In this document: piece after piece, positions 7,925 to 16,626 of the stretch
How the letters are laid out: each line of letters begins with the position of its first letter
Position numbering within the stretch: the first letter of the stretch is position 1
NCBI GenBank assembly: GCA_028290305.1
Contig: JAQGKC010000418.1
Coordinates: 1-32,501, forward strand
Origin: Bradyrhizobium sp.
Lineage (GTDB): Bacteria; Pseudomonadota; Alphaproteobacteria; Rhizobiales; Xanthobacteraceae
Length of the DNA: 32,501 nt
Direction of reading: 5' to 3'
The notes under the pieces: generated by a model
What the model was told of the DNA's origin: nothing
Databases searched by the model: none
What the model saw: the letters and a program-made list of their open reading frames with translations, nothing else
Position numbers and translations under genes: made by a program

Positions 7925-9222
7925 GCGGCAATTCCTTTTTCACGCGCCGCTCCGGTGGCGTCGTCCCATGCGTGTCCGATCCAGGTCCAGGTTTTGCGCG
8001 CAACCAGAAATCCGCCAATCAGCAGAACGGCCGCCGTCGCCCATATATGCGGACTCGCCGCATCGAAGCTGACGCCGAAGGCCTTGATGTGCGGATCGTC
8101 GCCGGGATTGACGGTATAATGCACGATCGTCTCGATCGACAGGATGAGGCCGGCGATCATCGCCAGCGTCGGCACCAGGGCGATCAGGTAGCTCGGCAGG
8201 ACCTTGGTCAGGGTGCCGGCCTTCACCAGCGGACGGTGCATCATCAACAGCCCGGTGATGCCGCCCGGCGCGAACATCACCACCGCAATGAAAATCAGTC
8301 CGAAATAGAGTTGCCACACCGGCGTCAGGTCGCTGAGGCTGAGCGAAAGCAGGGTGACGAAGATCGCGCCGACGATGGGACCGATGAAGAAACCGACGCC
8401 GCCGATATAGGTCGCAAACAGCACGGTGCCCGATTGCGCGGCCCCGAGATAGGCCGAGTTGGCGATCTCGAAATTGATGGCACCGAGTCCGCCGGCGATT
8501 CCGGCGAAGAATCCGGAAAAGCAGAACGCGAGATAGCGCACCATGTGAGGGTCGTAGCCGACAAACTGAACCCGCTCGGGATTGTCGCGCACCGCATTGC
8601 ACATGCGCCCCAGCGGGGTGCGGGTCAGGGCATACATCGCGATGATCGCGATCAAGGTCCAGGCCGCGACCAGATAATAGATCTGGATCTGGGGTCCGAA
8701 ACTCAAGCCGAACACTTTGAACAGCTTGGTCCGGTTGGTGGAGATGCCGGCTTCGCCGCCGAAGAACGTGCGCAGGATCAGCGCGGAGGAGGCGACCAGC
8801 TCGGCAACCCCGAGCGAGATCATGGCGAACGCCGTTCCGCTACGCCGGGTCGAGACCCAGCCGAGCAGTGCGGCGAACACCAGCCCCGTCAAGCCGCCGA
8901 TCAGCGGCACCACCGGCAACGGAATCGGCCATTTGTTGACGGTGATGATGTTGATGGCGTGAACCACCAGGAAGCCGCCGAGTCCGTAATAGACGGCGTG
9001 CCCGAACGACAGCATGCCGGTCTGGCCGAGCAGGATATTGTAGGACAGCGAGAAGATGATGGAGATCCCGATCAGGCTGAACGTCGTCAGCGATCCGCCC
9101 GAACCCGAAATCCTGGGCAGCAGCAGAAGCACGATCGCCGCCGCGAGCCACAGGCCGTAGAATTTGAGTTTTTCGGTGAGGGCCGGGAGCGGCGGCGCGG
9201 CGCTTGAGGTCATATCGCTCAT
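7921..9222 (-). CDS. livM: HAAT-type ABC transporter permease, LivM family, with C-terminal extension
   Basis: Permease subunit of 433 residues, about 100 longer than ordinary LivM. The core is standard: IIFSLSYNILLGQTGMLSFG with HAVYYGLGGF, the coupling-loop region NAVRDNPERVQFVGYD, then FFAGIAGGLGAINFE and the terminal FAPGGITGLLMMHRP. After that point, where most LivM proteins end, it continues with two more hydrophobic stretches (YLIALVPTLAMIAGLILSIE and WATAAVLLIGGFLVA) joined by a soluble loop, and a charged tail. It overlaps livH upstream and livG downstream by 4 nt each. The extension is part of the same open frame and has similar base use, so it is probably genuine. Its role is unknown. 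Confidence 0.93.
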   Translation of the reverse strand: MSDMTSSAAPPLPALTEKLKFYGLWLAAAIVLLLLPRISGSGGSLTTFSLIGISIIFSLSYNILLGQTGMLSFGHAVYYGLGGFLVVHAINIITVNKWPIPLPVVPLIGGLTGLVFAALLGWVSTRRSGTAFAMISLGVAELVASSALILRTFFGGEAGISTNRTKLFKVFGLSFGPQIQIYYLVAAWTLIAIIAMYALTRTPLGRMCNAVRDNPERVQFVGYDPHMVRYLAFCFSGFFAGIAGGLGAINFEIANSAYLGAAQSGTVLFATYIGGVGFFIGPIVGAIFVTLLSLSLSDLTPVWQLYFGLIFIAVVMFAPGGITGLLMMHRPLVKAGTLTKVLPSYLIALVPTLAMIAGLILSIETIVHYTVNPGDDPHIKAFGVSFDAASPHIWATAAVLLIGGFLVARKTWTWIGHAWDDATGAAREKGIAA

Positions 9223-10166
9223 GTGTCGCGCGTCCCGAGCAGGCCCATGGGGCGGAAGATCAGGATCAGGACCAGCAGCAGATAGGGCACGATCGGCGCG
9301 ATCTGGGCGATGGTGACGCCCCAGATGTCAGCGAGCCAGGTCGAGGCATAGGCCGGACTGAGCGGCCCGAAGGCGCCGGACAGTGAACCGTTCATCGAGA
9401 CCGCGAAGGTCTGGACCAAACCGATCAGCAGCGAGGCGACGAAAGCGCCGGGCAACGAACCCAGCCCTCCGACCACAACGACCACGAACAGGATTGGGCC
9501 GAGCAGTCCGGCCATGTTCGACTGCGTCACCAGCGCCGGGCCGGCGATCACGCCGGCGACAGCGGCCAGCGCCGTGCCGACGCCAAACACCAGCATGAAG
9601 ATGCGCCCGACGTTATGACCGAGATGGCCGACCATGTGCGGGTGGGTCAGCGCCGCCTGAACGATCAGGCCGATCCGCGTCTTCTTCAGAACGATCAACA
9701 GCCCGAGGAAAATGACAATGGACACCAGCAGCATGAACATCTTGTAGGCGGGATAGTTGGTGGAGAAGATCGTGAACGCCGGGAAATCGAGTAACGGCGG
9801 GACGCGGAAATCGACCGGGCTTTTGCCCCAAATGATCTGCACGATCTCCTCGATCGCGAAAGCCAAGCCGAAGGTGAACAGCAGTTCGGCGACGTGGCCA
9901 TTCTTGTGCACCCGGCGCAGGCCGTAGCGCTCAACGCCGGCGCCGATGGCTCCGGCGAGCAACGGTGCAATCAGCAGCGCGGGCCAAAAGCCGAACCACC
10001 GGCTGATCTGGAATCCGAAGAATGCGCCGAGCATGTAGAAGCTCGCATGCGCAAAATTGAGCACACCGAGCATGCTGAAGATGACGGTCAGGCCGCTCGC
10101 CATCAGAAACAGCAGCATTCCGAACAGGACGCCGTTGAGCGTGGAAATGACGATCAGTTCAAGCAC
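9219..10166 (-). CDS. livH: HAAT-type ABC transporter permease, LivH family
   Basis: Permease subunit. It starts at (V/M)LELIVISTLNGVLFGMLLF, continues ASGLTVIFSMLGVLNFAHAS and FYMLGAFFGF (LivH signature region), and ends LILIFRPMGLLGTRDT. The middle part ELLFTFGLAFAIEEI and the conserved IAGPALVTQSNMAGLLGP are LivH-like. Start choice: an upstream GTG at 10193 would add nine residues that begin inside a strong hairpin; GTG 10166 places the start just before the first membrane helix. Neither has a strong Shine-Dalgarno sequence, so the start is uncertain. It is separated from the binding-protein gene by a hairpin and overlaps livM by 4 nt. Confidence 0.9.
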   Translation of the reverse strand: MLELIVISTLNGVLFGMLLFLMASGLTVIFSMLGVLNFAHASFYMLGAFFGFQISRWFGFWPALLIAPLLAGAIGAGVERYGLRRVHKNGHVAELLFTFGLAFAIEEIVQIIWGKSPVDFRVPPLLDFPAFTIFSTNYPAYKMFMLLVSIVIFLGLLIVLKKTRIGLIVQAALTHPHMVGHLGHNVGRIFMLVFGVGTALAAVAGVIAGPALVTQSNMAGLLGPILFVVVVVGGLGSLPGAFVASLLIGLVQTFAVSMNGSLSGAFGPLSPAYASTWLADIWGVTIAQIAPIVPYLLLVLILIFRPMGLLGTRDT

Positions 10167-10193
10167 GATGCACCGCGTGAGAATAAGAGACAC

Positions 10194-10223
10194 GTCCGTC
10201 CCGAACTATTGTTCGGAACGGAC
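10194..10223 (-). terminator. 13-bp hairpin between binding-protein and livH genes (attenuator or mRNA-stability element)
   Basis: In the minus-strand RNA the two 13-base arms (10211-10223 and 10194-10206) pair fully, with one G-U pair, around a 4-base loop. No long U tract follows, so it is unlikely to stop all transcription. Its place directly after the binding-protein gene fits partial termination or 3'-end protection, which would give more binding protein than permease. It also covers the region just upstream of the possible GTG 10193. Confidence 0.65.
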
Positions 10224-10242
10224 GAGTGAAGCGCGCGAACGG

Positions 10243-11478
10243 TCAGTTCGGCCGGTCCATCTGGCAGGTGGTCGGAAGCATGGTCTGGGGAGTGTCGACT
10301 TTCGCGACCAGCTTCCAGCCCCAGCCGGTCTTTTCCTCGTCGAACGGTTCCTTTTCGGTACGCTCGCCGAGCGATGAGATATAGATCGGCTGGAAGAACT
10401 GGTGATCTTCCTTGCGCATCACGCCTTTGCCACCGTCGAACACTTCGAACTCCATGCCTTCCAGTGCAAGTGCGACCTTGACCGGATCGGTCGACTTGGC
10501 CTTGTCGGCCGCGGCCGCGAGCATGCGCATCTCGTTGACGGCGCGCGGATAGAACAGGCTGAAGTCATACTTCGCGCGAATCGCCTTTTCGAATTCCTGC
10601 GACGACGGGTGATCGAGATTCGGGATGCCTTCGCCGATCTGGAACACCTGATGGTTGAGGTTGGCCTGCTTGATCGCGGTCGGGCCGCCGGTGCCTCCCG
10701 CGTAATAGGTGTACCAGTTCACCTTCAGCCCGGCGTCCGCAGCCGCCTTCAGCAGAAGGGCGATATCCTGGCCCCAGTTGCCGGTCACGACGCTGTCGGC
10801 GCCGGATGCCTTGATCTTGGCGACGTAAGGCGCGAAATCGGTGATCTTCAGCAGCGGATGCAATTCGTCGCCGACAATCTTGATGTCCGGCCTCTTCGCG
10901 GCAAGCATCGCCCTTGCCTGGGAACGAACCGATTCTCCGAACGAGTAGTCCTGATTGATCAGGTAGACGTTTTTGATCGTCGGAACGGTCTTCATGTAGT
11001 TGGTGAGCGCCTCCATCTTGATGTCGGAGTTCGCATCCCAGCGAAAATGCCAGAAGCTGCATTTGGCGTTGGTCAGGACCGGATCGACAGCGGCATAGTT
11101 GAAGTACAGGACTTCCTTGCCGGGGTTGCGCTCGTTGTATTTGGTGACGAAGTCCGACAGCGCGCCGCCAACCGCCGAACCATTGCCTTGCGTGAGGTAA
11201 CGGATACCGGCGTCGATGGCCTTCTGCGCCTGGATAAGGCTTTCCTGAGGATTGGTCTTGTTGTCGAGGGGGACGATCTCGACCTTCTGGCCTTGGATGC
11301 CGCCCTTGGCATTCAACTCGTCGGCGAGGAACTGGAACGTCTTGAAGCCGACTTCGCCGACGCTGGCGCCGCCGCCCGACAACGGGTCGATATAACCGAT
11401 TTTAAGCGTCTCTTGCGCCATCGCAGCGCCACCGAATATCGGCAACGCAAAGGCCGCAGCCATCAACAGTTTTCGCAT
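10243..11478 (-). CDS. HAAT-type ABC transporter substrate-binding protein
   Basis: Periplasmic solute-binding protein of 411 residues with a Sec signal peptide (MRKLLMAAAFALPIFGGAAMAQ, cleavage after AMA-Q likely). The mature part opens ETLKIGYIDPLSGGGASVGE, the Peripla_BP_6 first strand and loop, and contains AQKAIDAGIRYLTQGNGS, SADSVVTGNWGQD-like segments and the Leu/Ile/Val-binding fold order throughout. Two cysteines (in NAKCSFWHF and the C-terminal TTCQMDRPN) could form a disulphide bond. It is first in the minus-strand operon and followed by a hairpin and livH-livM-livG-livF. The ligand is unknown; the family binds amino acids, amides, urea and aromatic acids. The upstream region 11479-12214 should hold its promoter. 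Confidence 0.94.
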   Translation of the reverse strand: MRKLLMAAAFALPIFGGAAMAQETLKIGYIDPLSGGGASVGEVGFKTFQFLADELNAKGGIQGQKVEIVPLDNKTNPQESLIQAQKAIDAGIRYLTQGNGSAVGGALSDFVTKYNERNPGKEVLYFNYAAVDPVLTNAKCSFWHFRWDANSDIKMEALTNYMKTVPTIKNVYLINQDYSFGESVRSQARAMLAAKRPDIKIVGDELHPLLKITDFAPYVAKIKASGADSVVTGNWGQDIALLLKAAADAGLKVNWYTYYAGGTGGPTAIKQANLNHQVFQIGEGIPNLDHPSSQEFEKAIRAKYDFSLFYPRAVNEMRMLAAAADKAKSTDPVKVALALEGMEFEVFDGGKGVMRKEDHQFFQPIYISSLGERTEKEPFDEEKTGWGWKLVAKVDTPQTMLPTTCQMDRPN

Positions 11479-12214
11479 ATCGTTCCTCCCTGGAATTGCT
11501 TTCTCGGGTATTGTTCGAGGATGCGAACGCTGAAAGTTTCAGCGATACATCGGCCCATGTCATCGGATGATTGTGGGCCAACGGTCAGAAACTCGCAAGT
11601 TGGTCACTTCGTCAAGCCGCTGTGAGCCAACCGGGCTCAATTTGCTTGGATCAATGGGGGCACGATAGGGGTTGGGCCGTCCGGTCATCGCCTATGGGGC
11701 CAGAGTCACGGGCTGGTCCAGCGCAATGTGGGATTGGGTTCGGTGTTGAACTGCTTTTTCGGGCAGTCCCGTCACCGGGCGGGACGGCGCCTATCTCGCC
11801 GAATACCTACATTGGGAGAAAACCGCTCTCGTTTCAGATGCAAGGGCGGCTTGTTCCGCCTTTTGTACAGTAAGCGTATCGGCTTCGGGCTCATTTTTGC
11901 GAAGGGAAGTTTGCTGCAAACACATATCCAGAAGCCTTGCTCTGTTGAGCCGCAGCTGAATCGCCGGCCAATCTGGTAAAATGCTAGACGCGGCCTCCTT
12001 ACCCAAAGCGAAGCCAAGCGCCGCTCAGCACGAATACCAATCGTCAGCTCGCGCGATGCATCACAAAGCGTTCAAGTCATCCCAGTTCGAATGATCGCAA
12101 TTTAATTCGCAGATTCGGAGATTCTGAAGACCATCCGTGGCGGTTGGGCCAATTCCGACTGATTGGAGGCAGGCCGGGTGCGTCCTGACGGGGTACGTGC
12201 CGATCTCACGCGCA
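11479..12214. other. Gene-poor spacer
   Basis: No convincing gene. The short open frames (for example 11571-11873, 11772-12017) have no start signal or recognisable product. It must contain the promoter of the minus-strand transporter operon, but I cannot place it with confidence. The stretch is less GC-rich than the operons on either side. Confidence 0.5.
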
Positions 12215-13094
12215 TCAGCGTCCGTCAGGCTTGCCTGACGTCGATGCGCCGAGCCATTCCATCATTACCTTAGAGCATACGACCTGAAGTGTTTTGTCGC
12301 GTATAATCCGAAAGATCCCTGCGGCTTTACGAAGTGGAGCGGTTAGTCTCCACGAGGTAGAGAGCCTAAAGGCTTCTAGGGCGTGCTCGGCTTCCATCTG
12401 GTCAACGGGTACGAAATCGTCAAAGACGTTTGGAGGAATTGCAATCAATTTCGATAATTCGGAATGTTCTTTCGCCACATAGAACCGGTTTAGTCCGTCA
12501 AAGTACGCGAAATCGTAACCCACGTTGAGCAATACTTCTTCCCAGCCTTCGCCACTTGGTTGTTGCGTCCCCGGATGGGTAGCCTCGACAAGCACGATCC
12601 AAGGCCTAAACTTGTCAAAATCTGCACCTCTCAAAACAAGGTGCTCGGCGCCTTCCACATCAATCTTCAAAAAGATGGATCTCGCTCGGAGCAAATCGAT
12701 TTAGGACATCCGATAGCGTCGCTGTCGGTACGCTAATAATCCTCGCACTGAGGCCAGCTTTGACAGGTTGCTGCGCAATAGTGTGAAAAAGCGTCGACAA
12801 ACCTGTGTCGGCGATCTCATATAGTTCTGCTACTTCTGCGCCATCGGACCCATCCGAGAGCGCGATAACTAAATTTCCGTCCAAAGGTCGCTGCACGATA
12901 AATTCTTGCAGCAGGGAGGGAATCGGCTCGATGTTGATTCCCCGCCATCCACGGTCGTAAAATGCTTTCGTCACCGACTGGCGGGTCGGATCGTACGCCC
13001 CGCAATCGACATAGAATCCCCTGTCGATGCGTTTAAGTGCGCGCCAAAGGATAACATCCTCAAAATTCTGCGCATAACTGACGAAACGATTCAT
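12215..13094 (-). pseudogene. FkbM-family methyltransferase, frameshifted
   Basis: The N-terminal part (13094 to about 12675) reads MNRFVSYAQNFEDVILWRAL, FYVDCGAYDPTRQSVTKAFYDRGWRG and NIEPIPSLLQEF, a typical FkbM-family opening with the SAM-binding region. The C-terminal part in another frame reads FLKIDVEGAEHLVLRGADF, the FkbM motif that normally follows SEIH directly. The two halves join if one base is removed from the A5 run at 12669-12673 (plus strand). The combined length of about 292 residues is normal. FkbM enzymes methylate sugars or other small groups, often in polysaccharide clusters; no such cluster is here. The base composition is lower in GC than its neighbours, which suggests acquired DNA. 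One homopolymer base could also be a sequencing error. Confidence 0.82.
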
Positions 13095-13918
13095 CGGGAT
13101 TTTTCTATCATCGCCCTTGGCGACAGCCCTACACGTCGTTTGGGCGAAAAGGAATGTGAATTAAATTCAACCATGGGTGATCTCGCTCAGTTAGTCACCC
13201 TTGGATGTGCTGCAGGTTCACGCGGCTTTATTACAAATCTGCAATGTCAATTGGATGATGGCGCAAAGAGCGCAGCCGATTTCGCGACCCAAAGTTGGCA
13301 TCTGCTCCGATGGGTGCGTTGCTGAGGGTTTGATCCAATCGATGGATCGTAGGTCTAGGGTCACGACCCGGCACGTTAGTTTGGTGCGCTCCGCGGCGCA
13401 CGCGCGCGACTTGGCGCTCACCATCGTCCGCAGCGTCAAAAAGGTGGAACGGCTTCTCACTTGTGGTCACCTTCGCAGGTGAGTTGTTGCGCGGTATCGA
13501 TCTAAATTCGAGATGCCGCTGTGCGCAGGTAATCTGCAGCGCATTACATCGCGACACTTCCGTGCCGGAGGTCACTTTTGCCGATGAAAACGGGCTTTGT
13601 GGAGGGCAGGCCGAATGAAGCGCAGCAAGAAACGAACGAACTCCAGGAGCACAAAAAGCGAAAAAATCATGTGCGCCCGGCGCCGAAAACCGGAACGGCT
13701 GAGAAACGAAAATCGACCTGATGGGTAAGGTAACTGTTGTCGCAACAGCGCGGCCGTTTTCTCAAGCGACAGGCTCTAGTTGTTCCTCTACGGGCGAGCA
13801 GTTCAGCTGTTCCTGCAGGAGAGTTCTGCCTCTTTGGCCTATCCGAATTGGCCACTTGCCGTTTGAAAAGGCCACCCAGGCGCTTGCTTTTTTGGATAAC
13901 GTGCGGAAAATCCCGGTT
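13095..13918. other. Gene-poor stretch
   Basis: Several short open frames on both strands (for example 13201-13482 plus, 13231-13575 minus) have no recognisable content or ribosome-binding site. I see no RNA gene or clear repeat. With the frameshifted FkbM gene it forms a roughly 2.6-kb low-information block between the transporter operon and the hemD-like gene. Confidence 0.45.
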
Positions 13919-14086
13919 ATGATGAACACAGTTCTGCTGCCAGTTTGCGCCGTCCTCATCGTTTTCGGCATCTTGATCATTGCCGTTTCTTCGGGATTTT
14001 TCATGAGCTTGTTGGGGGCAGGTACAATGGCGTCCGGGGGATCAGCCGCCTATCTCATTCTGTCTCATCGGAAAACACGTCTATAG
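13919..14086 (+). CDS. Possible small two-helix membrane protein
   Basis: A 55-codon frame from ATG 13919 (or the next codon, 13922). The product is MMNTVLLPVCAVLIVFGILI, then IAVSSGFFMSLLGAGTMASG and a short basic tail (SHRKTRL). It has one strong hydrophobic helix and a second weaker one with a glycine-rich turn. No clear Shine-Dalgarno sequence precedes it. The upstream extension of the frame to 13721 has no membrane or family character. I do not recognise a family. It is kept because the hydrophobic pattern and charged tail are coherent, but it could be chance. Confidence 0.35.
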   Translation: MMNTVLLPVCAVLIVFGILIIAVSSGFFMSLLGAGTMASGGSAAYLILSHRKTRL

Positions 14087-14112
14087 AATAGGAGTTTGCC
14101 TCAGGCGGGCGA

Positions 14113-14961
14113 TCAACGGGATTTGTACGCAGATCGTGGCGCGGTTTTGCCCAGCTCTACCGCCATCGCCGATATCAACGGCTTCATGAAGTAGGCGTCG
14201 TTGGCCGGATAAATGTCCGTCCACAATCCGTGTGATTTGAGCTCGTCCGAAACCACCGGCCCAACTGAGGCAATCGGCGTACGTGCCAGCCCCTCGCGCA
14301 ACCGCGCTTCGCATCGATGGGCCTGGGCGACCTCGATCAGGCGGCGGACCTGACCCGAACTGGTCAGCGCAATCGCATCGACACGCCCCTGCGCCATCTC
14401 GTCGATTGCGATGACGATGTTGGCGTCGGCGGCCTGCGCGTCATAGACGTAAGGCAATACCGGATCGACCTCTGCGCCTTGCGACGTGATGGCGCCGATC
14501 AGTACGCTGTGATCCTTGTCGGGATAAAGCTGCAAGCCGACGCGATGTCCCCTGAGATCGATCGGCGCGAGCATCTCGGCGATGCCTTCGGAGGTCGGTT
14601 TCTCCGTCGTGACCTGCGGCTCCAGTCCGATCTCGCGCAACGCCCGGCCGGGCTTGGGTCCGCGGGCGAATTTTCGCGCCTTGCCGACCGCGGCGATGAA
14701 ATCCTGCTCGACATTGATCCGTCGCGCGACCTTCATCAGCCGCCGCAGGCCTTCGCCGGTCATCAGCATCAAATCGTCGCAGGGCTTTTCGATAAAGCGC
14801 TTGATCCAGGCCTCGATCGGCGCGGAATCGGGCGCGTCGTGGATGGTGAACATCGGACATTGCAGTACATCCGCGCCCTGCTCGGCGAGCAGGCGGGAAA
14901 ACTGCGCTTCCTCGCGCGTTTCCAGGATGAGAATGCGATAGCCGTCCAGTTTGTTAGCCAT
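14113..14961 (-). CDS. hemD: Uroporphyrinogen-III synthase-like protein (HEM4 domain)
   Basis: 282-residue protein with HEM4-type organisation. The N-terminal half starts with GYRILILETREEAQFSRLLAEQGADV and LMLMTGEGLRRLM. A linker includes GPKPGRALREIGL and VTTEKPTSEGIAEML, a conserved HemD segment. The second half has QLYPDKDHSVLIGA, DAIALTSSGQVRRLIEVA and IASVGPVVSDELKSHG. HemD closes hydroxymethylbilane to uroporphyrinogen III for haem, sirohaem and cobalamin. The GEGLRRL form differs from the common SxNAV-type motif, so this may be a second, specialised copy; a canonical hemD elsewhere in the genome is possible. It is monocistronic here and transcribed away from purU. Confidence 0.82.
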   Translation of the reverse strand: MANKLDGYRILILETREEAQFSRLLAEQGADVLQCPMFTIHDAPDSAPIEAWIKRFIEKPCDDLMLMTGEGLRRLMKVARRINVEQDFIAAVGKARKFARGPKPGRALREIGLEPQVTTEKPTSEGIAEMLAPIDLRGHRVGLQLYPDKDHSVLIGAITSQGAEVDPVLPYVYDAQAADANIVIAIDEMAQGRVDAIALTSSGQVRRLIEVAQAHRCEARLREGLARTPIASVGPVVSDELKSHGLWTDIYPANDAYFMKPLISAMAVELGKTAPRSAYKSR

Positions 14962-15100
14962 GATTTTGCTCTAACGCCGATCGCCTTTGGTTTGTTCATC
15001 TTGACCCCGCCGCCGGGATTGGCGCAAGGGCGTCGCGGGTGATAGAGCAGGGCCTGCAATCCTGTATCCGGCCTCGTCCCCATTTGTAATCAAGCTCCCC

Positions 15101-15964
15101 ATGCCCGACCATCAATTCGTCTTGACACTGTCCTGTCCGGATCGCCCCGGCATCGTTTCCGCTGTATCGACGTTCCTCGCCCATAATGGGCAGAACATTC
15201 TCGACGCCCAGCAGTTCAACGACGTCGAGACCGGTCATTTCTTCATGCGGGTGGTGTTCAACGCCGCCGATCTCGCGGTCAATCTTGCGGCGCTGCAGAC
15301 CGGATTCACCGCGATCGCGGATCGCTTCGGCATGGACTGGCAGATGCGCGATCGCGCCACCCGGCGCCGGGTCATGCTGCTGGTCTCGAAATCCGATCAC
15401 TGCCTCGCCGATATTCTCTACCGCTGGCGGACCGGCGAACTGGAGATGATCCCCACCGCCATCGTTTCCAATCACCCGCGAGACACCTATGGCAGTCTCG
15501 ATTTCGGTGAAATTCCGTTTCACTATTTGCCGGTGACGAAGGAGACCAAGCGCGAGCAGGAGACCGCGATCTGGGATCTGGTCGGCCAGACCAAAACCGA
15601 TCTCGTGGTGCTGGCGCGCTACATGCAAATCCTCTCGGACGAGATGTCGGCGAAGCTGTCAGGGCGCTGCATCAACATCCACCATTCATTTTTGCCGGGC
15701 TTCAAGGGCGCGCGTCCCTATCATCAGGCGCATGAGCGCGGCGTCAAATTGATCGGCGCCACCGCGCACTACGTCACCAGCGCGCTCGATGAGGGCCCGA
15801 TCATCGATCAGGACGTCGAGCGCATCAGCCATCGCGACACCCCCGACGATCTCGTTCGCAAGGGACGCGATATCGAACGCCGCGTGCTGGCGCGCGCGAT
15901 GCGTCATCACCTGGAGGATCGCGTGATTCTCAACGGCCGCAAGACCGTGGTGTTCATGGACTGA
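15101..15964 (+). CDS. purU: Formyltetrahydrofolate deformylase
   Basis: PurU, 287 residues, hydrolyses 10-formyl-tetrahydrofolate to formate and tetrahydrofolate in the cytoplasm. The N-terminal ACT domain (about 1-85) begins [20 protein letters not shown]. The C-terminal formyltransferase fold has [36 protein letters not shown] and [16 protein letters not shown], with the Asn-His-Asp catalytic set of the family visible. Length is normal. It is divergent from the hemD-like gene and convergent with the lipoprotein gene. It belongs to one-carbon metabolism, as do the MetE-core, metK and ahcY genes further right, but it is not in an operon with them. Confidence 0.95.
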   Translation: MPDHQFVLTLSCPDRPGIVSAVSTFLAHNGQNILDAQQFNDVETGHFFMRVVFNAADLAVNLAALQTGFTAIADRFGMDWQMRDRATRRRVMLLVSKSDHCLADILYRWRTGELEMIPTAIVSNHPRDTYGSLDFGEIPFHYLPVTKETKREQETAIWDLVGQTKTDLVVLARYMQILSDEMSAKLSGRCINIHHSFLPGFKGARPYHQAHERGVKLIGATAHYVTSALDEGPIIDQDVERISHRDTPDDLVRKGRDIERRVLARAMRHHLEDRVILNGRKTVVFMD

Positions 15965-15976
15965 CCAACTCGTGGC

Positions 15977-16252
15977 TCAGTGAACGGCGTCCGGCCCCGA
16001 TGACGGTTGGCCGGCCGCATCCTTTGCCGGCGCCGGCTCAAGGCGCTTCTGCTCCCGTTCCTTCATGTACTCGTCGTATTTCGCGGTGCCGGGCCGGGGT
16101 GGCGCATCCGCCGGCATGCCGCCCGCCCACTGCGGAATATAGTCGCTCGCTCCGGCGGCCAGGTATCCGTTGATCGTCCCGCAGCCGCCGAGCCCGCCCG
16201 CGGTGAGCGCAACGGCAAGTACGATGGCAAGTTGGCGACATCTGATGGGCAT
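15977..16252 (-). CDS. Small lipoprotein of unknown function
   Basis: 91 residues. A lipoprotein signal peptide (IRCRQLAIVLAVALTAGGLGGC) ends in lipobox LGGC with Cys24, so the mature protein is about 68 residues and lipid-anchored. The mature part is rich in Pro, Ala and charged residues (WAGGMPADAPPRPGTAKYDEY, MKEREQKRLEPAPAKD) and has no enzyme motif. The motif PRPGTAKYDEYMKER is seen in small alphaproteobacterial envelope proteins, from memory. It is convergent with purU, 12 bp from its stop. Confidence 0.75.
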   Translation of the reverse strand: MPIRCRQLAIVLAVALTAGGLGGCGTINGYLAAGASDYIPQWAGGMPADAPPRPGTAKYDEYMKEREQKRLEPAPAKDAAGQPSSGPDAVH

Positions 16253-16626
16253 TAGTGAAGCGTCACAGCTTTGGAGGGTGAAGTTGCATCAGTTGGCCAG
16301 CGGTCTTTACCGCCGGATTTGGTGCGTTGCGGCGTCGCGCGGCCGGGATTTGGTCGAACGAGAATACGGCGCAATTGCAATACAGCCGCTTGAGATCCGA
16401 AAAAAGGTAATTAAATACCATCAATTGTTTCGCTGTTGGCGAACCGTGTCGGAGGCGGCACCGCTTTCATGAGAGGCGAATTTACGAAGCAGGTTGCGCC
16501 CATCGTCGCGATTGACAATGTCTTGCGGCTAAGACGCCATGCCGCGCGGCTGAATGATCTGGGCTATGGTGAGGCAAGGGCCGGGGACTCGGTTCGAAGC
16601 ACGAAACCGATCAGGGGAGGGTGTTG
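16253..16626. other. Promoter spacer of the third transporter operon
   Basis: 374 bp between the lipoprotein gene (minus) and the binding-protein gene (plus), so it holds two divergent promoters. Only the Shine-Dalgarno GGGGAGG at 16614-16620 is clear. An A/T-rich patch around 16395-16425 is a candidate promoter area. I see no operator or RNA element I can name. Confidence 0.4.

Noticed and set aside
7972..9207. 411-codon plus-strand frame opposite livM
   Set aside because: Antisense shadow; the residues mirror the hydrophobic codons of the real permease.
10402..11625. 407-codon plus-strand frame opposite the binding-protein gene
   Set aside because: Antisense shadow of a clear Peripla_BP_6 gene.
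11571..12017. Short open frames upstream of the binding-protein operon
   Set aside because: No ribosome-binding sites, no recognisable products, and overlapping frames on both strands.
12223..12240. Terminator at the end of the FkbM gene (CGTCAGGC-TT-GCCTGACG)
   Set aside because: The stem is only 8 bp with a 2-base loop, lies within the last codons and has no U tract.
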